From: Takakia lepidozioides
Taxonomy: Eukaryota > Streptophyta > Takakiopsida > Takakiales > Takakiaceae
Reading direction: 5' to 3'
NCBI GenBank assembly: GCA_030704615.1
Contig: CM060733.1
Location: 70,866,001 to 70,930,000 of the forward strand
DNA: 64,000 nt
Both the position numbers and the translations under genes were made by a program. Positions 56,731-64,000 of this stretch are shown here, piece by piece (position 1 is the stretch's first letter; each line of letters begins with the position of its first letter). The notes below the pieces were generated by a model. It did no database searches. It saw only the letters and a list, made by a program, of their open reading frames with translations, and had not been told where the DNA came from.

Positions 56731-57247
56731 TTGTCTTCTCCCTTGAGTCTTCTAGTTAGAGATAACGTTATCACGACTTCTCCTGTGCCGGGTCCATGGC
56801 CTGAGTCCCTCAGGTGGATAATGCAAGGGACCATGGGCGGCTTGGCTGTGAGTTAGGTCCCTGCTGTTTCAAACTTACCCTTCAATGAGAGAAGAGGCGC
56901 TTCGCAGCCAATCTTCGGTAACTATAACTCTGACTCGCAGGCCCTCATACAATGTGCTTTGAAATGGGCGTGTTGGGAGCAGGCTGGGATCTCTCACTTC
57001 TGTGACATTTGGGCATCTGGTTCTGTTCTTCCCAAGCCCTTGGCGTCTGCTTGTTTTTCTTCTAGAAGAGCGAACGCTTGGGACTCAATTGTGGGAGAAA
57101 TCCCTCCTCTTTGGTTATCCTTACAATGTTCTTACCCAATGGACCTCCGTTCGCTTCCAGTATGGCTTGGTGGACAGTGACATGACTCTTCTTGTTTTGC
57201 TTTCTACGCTATTTCCTGTGTCAAGTTAAATAAGCACAGTGTGAAAC

Positions 57248-57400
57248 TAACTAGAATAAAACTAGTTATTTGTATTTAACACTTGGATTTGGTTCAAGTG
57301 TTAAGTCAGGTGTCAAGTTTGAGCTTGACACCTGAACTATCTTATCTTCACGAGAGCGGCAGTCGCGCAGCTCATCTCTCTCGAGTTGAGCCTGCGCGAC
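57248..57400. repeat. Cluster of four inverted repeats
   Basis: TAACTAG/CTAGTTA (57248-57268, 7-nt loop); TTAACACTTG/CAAGTGTTAA (57276-57304, 9-nt loop); TCAGGTGTCAAG/CTTGACACCTGA (57306-57335, 6-nt loop); GTCGCGCAGCTCA/TGAGCCTGCGCGAC (57362-57400, one bulged C, 12-nt loop). Stem lengths are 7, 10, 12 and 13 bp. No gene is recognised on either side. Confidence 0.9.
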
Positions 57401-60005
57401 CGAGCTCCTGCATCGTTTAGGATTGAGAGTGCTTATGATGGGAGTGTAGGTTGTTGTGGGGTGGAGTCCCCATAGCTTGGGGTGCCCCTGGCTCGACTAC
57501 TATTTCAAAGAGTGATGGTTTTGGTTTTCATGTTTTGTGTCAACAGTGTGTTCTTTGGTTTTCTTATCACTCGAGAAAGATGAGCTTGCATCTGTGAGTG
57601 CCAGAGGTGAGTTTAGTTTTAGCACTTGTGGTTTTTTGTTTTAAAAGTGAGAGAAGCGATTTGTTGAAAGAAGGTGAGCAATGCTTGGAAGAATGTGCAA
57701 GTGCAGGTGGGGTGAGACGATGCCATCTGTTTGTTTTTTGATGATTTGAGCCTATGAGGAGAGGCGGAGCTGCCGCTCTACTTGTGATCACCACTTAGCA
57801 ACTTATGAACTCACAGGGGAAAACAGCTTGCTGGGGTGCGGCTATAGACACTGTGCCGTCATTGGCATTCATGATTACGATTGTACAAGGCAGGGCCTGC
57901 GGGAGAAGTAGTTTGCTGCCAGATGATGGGCAGGAATTACGTTGATGACTTCGCAGTGTGATATCCTACGCAACTAACAGACTGAGGGCCGAGCAAAGCA
58001 ATCTGCTTATGACGATTAGAGATCCAGCTATCGTGAGCACGTAGCAGAACCTGACCTGGCCTTCTCGACATCGGCTACGAGTAGGAGCTAGAGAAAAGAC
58101 AAGCATATAAGATCATGGTGGCAAAGAAAGCGGATGCCTCCCAACTATGGATCCTCCAATGCTGGCTGGACTTCCCAGCCGATGGTGAACTATGCGAAGA
58201 TGCGTGGCGAAGGAGAGAATGCTGGTGTCTGTGACTACATTGTGATTACATTGCAGTAGGCACGGCTGGAGGAGGGTGTTGATTCTCCTTTTTACATGTC
58301 AAAGTCTACTTCATATCAGACGAAGCTGAGGCTGTCCTCGCGTTTCAGGGCAGGGTTGGTCTCACCTTGAGGGAGGTGTTGGAAGCCGTCTTTGACACGA
58401 AATCTGAACTGTGTACGGGCCATACGTTGGCACCGATATTCCACCGATACTTCAACATTCCAAAAGGATTTCAACACCAAAGGGAGCACAAAAGTGCCTT
58501 ATGTGAAATTCTGCAAGTGTTGGAAGAAGAGGCAGAAGAGGTACACAGATTCGAAGAATGAAGCAAGGCATCCGCACCATACAGTGGGTTTCAAAAAGGA
58601 AATCAAGATTCGGTGGGCTATCTTTGCATCAAGCTTTGTGGGTCGACTTCCACAGGGGCTGTCAATGAAACAGCTTGCACATCTGAAGAAGGGCCCTGCA
58701 CATCAGTCTGCATTCAGTGGATCTCAAAGAGTGGATGGTGTAGTGCGTTCTCAGGAGTTGAAGGAGCTTTTCTCAACAGCCGCCGCCAATCATGCAGTTC
58801 TGGTGGTTCTGACAATGAAAGAGAGACACATGGATTGTTGCAATTTTGTGGCAGCCCATGGGAGGATCCAATCTATAAAAACGCTGCGGAGACAAATGCA
58901 GTGGGAGGGATCACTTTGAATGGTTTTCTTTCTAAGGGCAGGTTGAGAGAGTGTTGTGGTGTACTAGACTTCCAGGCATTCATTGCGTAGTGGAGCGCGC
59001 CAACCCCGCTCTCCTCCACAGGTGCTAGCAGTAGCTGCTGCATACCCTGAGGTCGCTCCCACTAGATGAGCCACTTCTCGGCGGCACACAGTTGGTGCAA
59101 CAGAGGAGGTTGCTCCATGCGAAATTGACCTGCTCTTGAGATCGCCAAAGAAGTGTAGCGAAGGGATAGCTGGCAGTTTCAGGGCGCGCAGCACTAATGG
59201 CACTAATGGCACTCAAAGTGTGCTCTTGCTAGCATTTGGAACGCTCTCTATGCCCACATCTACAACCAGCTTCAGCTCCCAGTCCACCCACATTTCTACA
59301 CCCTCCTCGCCATTTTTGGCCATCTGAGGAGCCTTGTTGCGACCAGTCCTAAAGGTAGTGTTGCCTCGTCCACCCTAACCTCCCGACAGCAGCAGCTCCT
59401 GCTTCCATGGAGTTCCAGCAGAACATCGCCATTCCTTCCGTCTTCCAAACGTCGTGGCCTTTGTGTTGACATTGGCTTCACTTGCTTTAACCTTGAAAAA
59501 AAAAAAAAAAAAAAAAAAAAACTATTATGAAGGTTTGAAGAAGGAGTCCAAGGAATTCTTAGGGAACCTGCAGTGAATCCCAATAGACGTGGGAACAGTT
59601 TTTAATGGTGAGAACGTTTTGGTGTTAAAAAAAAAAAAAAAAAAAAAACCTTTTGATCTAATTTAAAGGATTCAGAGCTTGGTTGGTCATATCTTTGTCA
59701 AATGAGCTCCGTTTGACTCAGTTCTTGAGGGGATAGCTACAGAAAGGGGAAATCTACCTATCTAGACCTGGTTTTTGTTTTTGGGACTCTGCTAAAAATC
59801 TATGGAATTTTTAGAGTGTGAGTGTGCCATGAAAGATCCACAATCCTGTCTCTAGAACCTGTGCTGGTCTATATGAGAGACAAATTGGTGGATGTACTCC
59901 TTGCATGGCTGGGGGAAATGAGGACGTAATTGAGGGCAGGTCTCTTCTCTTAGTCTGTGCACACAAGGGGACAGGATTTATGTTTCCCAAGGAACTCAGA
60001 CTGAT
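57401..60005. other. Mostly unassigned; short ORFs and two A-runs
   Basis: A plus-strand ORF at 58392-58919 (175 codons, basic, no recognised motif) is the longest. A runs at 59496-59521 (26 nt) and 59627-59648 (22 nt), about 105 bp apart, could be tails of retroposed copies. I see no LTR, although the 5' LTR of the element at 60-64 kb would be expected near here. Confidence 0.35.
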
Positions 60006-60653
60006 TTGAGTGGAGAACAGTTGGACGAGTTGATTGCATACTGGGAGTCAGGCATTAGCAGTAGACAACAGACTGCTGTAGTTGGCATTGAGGGCCTCAA
60101 TATCGCCTTGGACAATCAGAACTCTGTTGGAGCCAGCAGTTCTGCAGCTGTAGGTGAAATACCAAAGTGGGTGAAAGCTAGGCTTGGAACACAGCCAAAG
60201 ACAGCCCCGGGGACCAAGGTGTTCAGCCACAAGGCCGTGGTGTACTGGAGCAGAGGAGCAAGAGCTACACAAGTTTGTGCAATCAGACATGGTTGCAGCC
60301 GGATACGCTCTGCACAGGGCAACCACGAGCGGGGGTTCATCAGCAATGACATGTTTGTTGTGCGTGAAGGAGATGCAGTCATTCGCAATGAGGACACCCG
60401 CAACCGTCTCAAAGCTTTCGAGTTGAGAGACTATCAGACCCTACCTTTGTTTTCTTTAGTGTTCAGTGAGCGGGAGATAGGGGAGTATTGCTTTGTCTCT
60501 ACCTGGCAGAAAGAGGAGGAGGGTTGGTTAGAGCGAGCTACTGTAGCTTGGGACAAGGTTAGTGGCAGGTTTCTGGACATAGATATACCTCCTACACCTT
60601 ACCATCACGCAGAGCGAGGCACTTTGAGAGAAGTCTGGAAGTTGATAGCATAG
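60006..60653 (+). CDS. Unknown 215-residue ORF upstream of gag
   Basis: A clean ORF from ATG 60006 to TAG 60651-60653. The N-terminal third is acidic and Ser/Ala-rich. The C-terminal part is globular (DYQTLPLFSLVFSEREIGEYCF, then a Trp-rich stretch). No family is recognised. It lies 0.5 kb upstream of the gag region on the same strand, so it may be an extra 5' ORF of that retrotransposon or a remnant of another element. Confidence 0.4.
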   Translation: MSGEQLDELIAYWESGISSRQQTAVVGIEGLNIALDNQNSVGASSSAAVGEIPKWVKARLGTQPKTAPGTKVFSHKAVVYWSRGARATQVCAIRHGCSRIRSAQGNHERGFISNDMFVVREGDAVIRNEDTRNRLKAFELRDYQTLPLFSLVFSEREIGEYCFVSTWQKEEEGWLERATVAWDKVSGRFLDIDIPPTPYHHAERGTLREVWKLIA

Positions 60654-61170
60654 ATCAGGATTAGATCTTGCTTGGGCGGGCTTCTATTCTTCCCTCCATC
60701 TCTGTACTATTTTCATTACCTTGTACTCGTAGTTGCCAAAGCCTCTCTTGGTGGAGGCCAGTCAGTCCGGGGTTTTGGGCTGGGATATTATGCAGGATCA
60801 GCATTGCAGCTGGATTTTGGTGTGGGGGTGTTGATGTTTTGATTTCTTGTGTTTGGATCCCCCCCAACACCTGCATGCTTGACTGTGCGCCATGTTGGTT
60901 TTGTGTGGGCGCTTGCTTTCATAGGGATTAGGCCGGATTTGATCACCGGTCAATCCTAGAGTATGCTGTCGGTGGTGAGGCTGGAGTGATGACCAGCAAG
61001 ACCACCAGTGTTTCTTCTATGGTGAGGCTGGGTTGATGACCAGCCAACCATAGGAGTTTTTGCGGTGGATGCAGGTGCAGGTGCCCTGAGCCATTGGATA
61101 TGACCCTTAAACTGCAACAGGTGCCCACCCGTGTCACTATTAGATTAGTACTAGAGCCTTATAGTGTCAC

Positions 61171-63026
61171 GTGGAGGAGGTGCACATTGTGAGTGTCATT
61201 ACGGAGTTACCCAAGGGTTTTGAGGGGAGTACGGCTACAGGCAGTAACAGTGAGAGTGGGTTCACAAGACGAGGTATTCGGTTCAGACCACCTTCACCGC
61301 CACCCTCAATTACTGTAGAGTCAGACACAGACTCGGAGGCTTCATCAACAGGTGTGCACTTTCATTCGCCATTGTTGTGGGACGACATGGAGGAGATGTA
61401 TGGAGCTACCAAGGGCCTCGTAGGTACTCTGGAGCTGTGGGCACAATCGAGTTGGATGACTTTATCCAGGAGTTCGACAGCTGGTGTGATTTGCAGCAGA
61501 TGCGCAATCCACAGCTATTCACCCCATTCATGGCGTGGAAGGGACTGTTCCAGCATTTGGAAGGCCCGCCTATGGACGATTACCACGAGTTCAGGTGAGG
61601 ACATGAAGCAGAGATTGAGGAGTGGAGGATGTATTGGTCACTTGACTACGTCTCCATTACTCGAGGCACGACGCGACCAGTAGCTGCATCAGTACCAATA
61701 GCTCCCACTGCCAGCACTAGTAGTGGAGCAAGTAGTGCTGGTACTTCTGTAGGTGGTACCAGTTCAAAAGGTGCTACTACTCCTCCTGCCACGACTACAA
61801 CACATGTGCCTAGATTCAACCCGGTGGTGGAGTTCTTCCAGGAGTTGCGGAGGAACTACCAAGGTGTACGGACAGAGAAGCTGCGAAGTTTGCAAGACTT
61901 CCAGCGCAAACCCAGTGAGAGCCTGCGAGAGGCGTACACTCGTATGAGGCGCTTGATAAGTGTGACCCAAGGGGTTACTGAAGCTCAGGCAATCCAGTTT
62001 TGGTATGGAATTCTGGACAAGGAGCTCAAGAGAAGGGTGCGAGATGCAACCTTGTTACAAGCAGCCCAACCCACATTAGCAGATGTGTTTCTGCTGGCTG
62101 AGCGGATTGAGCTCAACATGGTGGAGGAGCGAGTTGTCACCATTGGATTTGGCAAGGACATGCCTGCACGAGGCGCAGCTGCCAGCCCACAGGCACAAGG
62201 TACTACCCAGCAGCGTGGTCAGGGGGGCAAGGTTTCCCAACCCAAGTTCCATGGAGCTTACAGGGGACCTCAGGTGCAGAGGCCCGTGGCATCTTTTGCA
62301 GGCCAACAACAACCAGGGGTGATATGTTGGACATGTGGAGGACCCCATGTCAAGAGAGATTGCCCAGAGAGTGGCAGAAGGCCGGCACAAGCACAGCCTG
62401 CACAGTTGCAGTGTGGGCATTGTGGCAAGTATGGGCATGGAGATGCCCAGTGTTATGACTTGCATCCTGAGTTGCGCCCAAGCCAGTTCCAAGGGAACAA
62501 TGGTGGCCGGGGGCAAGGTGGACCAGCCCAGAGAGGACGAGTTGGTCGGGCACAAGGTGCAGGCCAAGGGCAAGCTCAACATAGCCAAGGACGCGGAGGT
62601 CAGGGTGTTGATCAAGGCATGACCAACCGGCTTCAGCAGCTAGAGCAGAGGCTCGCTGCCATGGCTATAGCTCAGGCGGTACCGGCTCCCAGGCGGGATG
62701 GTCCACCTCCTGCTCCTGAGGGAGGAGATATGGGAGGCATGGGATTTATGTGCGGAGCAGCACTACCACTAGAGCAGGTGGAGTCTGCTGCAGCCGTGAC
62801 TCGAGGAGCAGCACGAGTTCCTGAGCCACGAGGTGCAGAGGTGGAATTGGATCCACAGCGTGGGAGGCAAGCCGTCAGGCAAGGCTTCCTCAGTCATTCA
62901 CATTGGCGGAGACTGTATCGACGCCATCCATGGCACCTAGTTCTCGCCCGACTATTACCGAGCGGAGGTTACTATGCCATTGGGGAGAGCTACACGTGCA
63001 GCATTGACTCCTGCTGCCAAGGCTAG
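61171..63026 (+). pseudogene. LTR retrotransposon gag with two zinc knuckles
   Basis: An acidic leader ORF (61171-61683, PPSPPPS then ESDTDSEAS) overlaps the main frame 61377-63026, which has one in-frame TGA at 61596-61598. The gag core includes FDSWCDLQQM, FMAWKGLFQHLEGPP, FFQELRRNYQ and SESLREAYTRMRRLI. Two CCHC-like knuckles follow: CWTCGGPHVKRDC (near 62325) and CGHCGKYGHGDAQC (near 62410). A Gly/Gln-rich linker then a Pro-rich tail follow. A piece of this gag is repeated in reverse at 28816-29075. Confidence 0.8.
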
Positions 63027-64000
63027 TGCGGCCGGTGTGTTATTGGGGGCAGCCACCTCTGTATGTCAGGCCCCACTGTTCTCGGCAACAATGATTGCGA
63101 CGCCGGGGGTAAGGCCAGCTGCAGTGTTCAGACTAGCAGCAACACTCTGTGAGAGTGGGGAGGTCATTTCATCTTCTGCGGAGTTAGTGGAAGGTGTAGT
63201 GGCAGAGGGATCCTCGGATTTGAGGGTCAAGACTGCCACGGCTGCGCCCTGGCAAGCTGCAGCTGCCAGGTTGACGGAGCTGCCAGCTAGGCCAGCCTTT
63301 GAGCGCGCCATGGTGACACTTGGAGTTGTCTTGTTAGACAACCAGGGAGGCATTTTCACTTTGAGTGGACCGGTAGGCAAGAAGTACCGGCCACTGCGGG
63401 TCTTGTTGGACTCGGGAGCTCAGCCACTGATGTTGGGCAGAGCTGCTATTGCAGGTTTGGGCCTCATGGAGGCGGATATGGAGCCTTGCCTTTTCCAGAT
63501 ACAGACATCTCTGGGAGGATCAGAACAGGCTCGGGGCATGACAGGGCATCAGTTGGCCATTAGACTGTAGCCGGATCACCCTATCGATGGCTCAGTAATG
63601 CGAGCCAAGGCCATTGTGACAGACGCAATCTCTTACGATGTCCTCGTTGGTGGGGCAGTGTTATACCCCATGGGCTTCACCCTGGACTTTTGGGAGGAGT
63701 CAACATCCTACAGGCCTGGATAGCAGTCAGGCGATGGTCGCCGTGCACAGCTCCCTGTGACATTTATTGGGGGTATAGCGGCTGCCCAGCGGGGCAAGAT
63801 GCCAACACTAGCCGCCTTTACAGCTGCAGTTAGTTGGCCTGGAGAGTTGCTGGAAGGCAATGCCCATGCAGAGGATGTGCCACCTCCAGCAGAGCAGGAT
63901 GACATGCATGGTATGGCGGAGTTGCCTGCCATGGTTGCTCACACTCCATTGTGGGGTACGAGCAAGGATTTGCAGCAGGTTGCTGATCGACGGGTACAAC
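62974..64000 (+). pseudogene. Retropepsin-like protease region, continuing off the window
   Basis: Overlaps the gag end in another frame. RVLLDSGAQPLMLGRAA (near 63400-63450) is an aspartic protease active site with DSGA. ISYDVLVGGAVLYPMGFTLDFW (near 63630-63695) is the downstream flap and ILG-equivalent region. In-frame TAGs at 63568-63570 and 63721-63723 interrupt it. The reverse transcriptase would lie beyond 64000. Confidence 0.75.

Overview
The window looks like nuclear DNA from a streptophyte, either a land plant or a charophyte alga. The evidence is spliced eukaryotic genes, plant-type PPR repeats joined to the PDF motif of organellar ssDNA-binding proteins, a plastid-type KAS III gene, a chromodomain Ty3/gypsy element with the usual plant iMet primer-binding site, a CACTA element with TNP2, DUF4218 and DUF4216-like regions, and short TTTAGGG-like stretches. 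A large charophyte genome would fit the mobile-element density, but the sequence alone does not fix the species.

Layout. 1-8.3 kb: a decayed DUF4283/zinc-knuckle retroelement ORF (minus strand) split by a complete Ty3/gypsy chromovirus (165-7142) with matching LTRs and a perfect 5-bp target duplication. 10.0-12.1 kb: an apparently intact two-exon gene for a PP2A B56 (B-prime) regulatory subunit, the clearest working host gene here. 13.5-20.0 kb: a decayed minus-strand array of PDF-motif and PPR modules, then a probable tRNA-derived SINE. 21.3-28.6 kb: a CACTA-type transposon (plus strand) with a SET-domain ORF upstream of the transposase and a 3' zone of GCGACG palindromes. 28.6-29.96 kb: minus-strand remnants of an LTR retrotransposon (gag piece and truncated LTR).

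29.96-45.2 kb holds the most unusual object. It is a block carrying a MULE-like transposase gene (DDE-type core with a CxxH motif and a C-terminal SWIM finger), a divergent multi-exon gene with a permuted N4/N6-type DNA methyltransferase-like domain, and a RING-H2 gene. It is studded with roughly 45-50 copies of an imperfect palindrome, type ATAGTCGGTGCCGACTAT. I saw these copies only in introns and intergenic DNA of this block and nowhere else in the window.

48.1-50.4 kb: exons of a minus-strand KAS III gene. Its 5' side abuts a plus-strand LTR-retrotransposon fragment (50.4-54.0 kb) ending in a 937-bp LTR. 54.4-56.7 kb: LINE 3' ends (RNase H and Cys/His motif, minus strand) and an unidentified plus-strand ORF. 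57.25-57.40 kb: four consecutive hairpins. 60.0-64.0 kb: the gag and protease region of another LTR retrotransposon that runs off the window.

Most of the sequence is therefore layered, decaying mobile DNA around two recognisable housekeeping genes. Many element frames are broken by single in-frame stops or 1-nt shifts. All exon limits are by eye from splice consensus and frame continuity; none is backed by transcripts or database searches.
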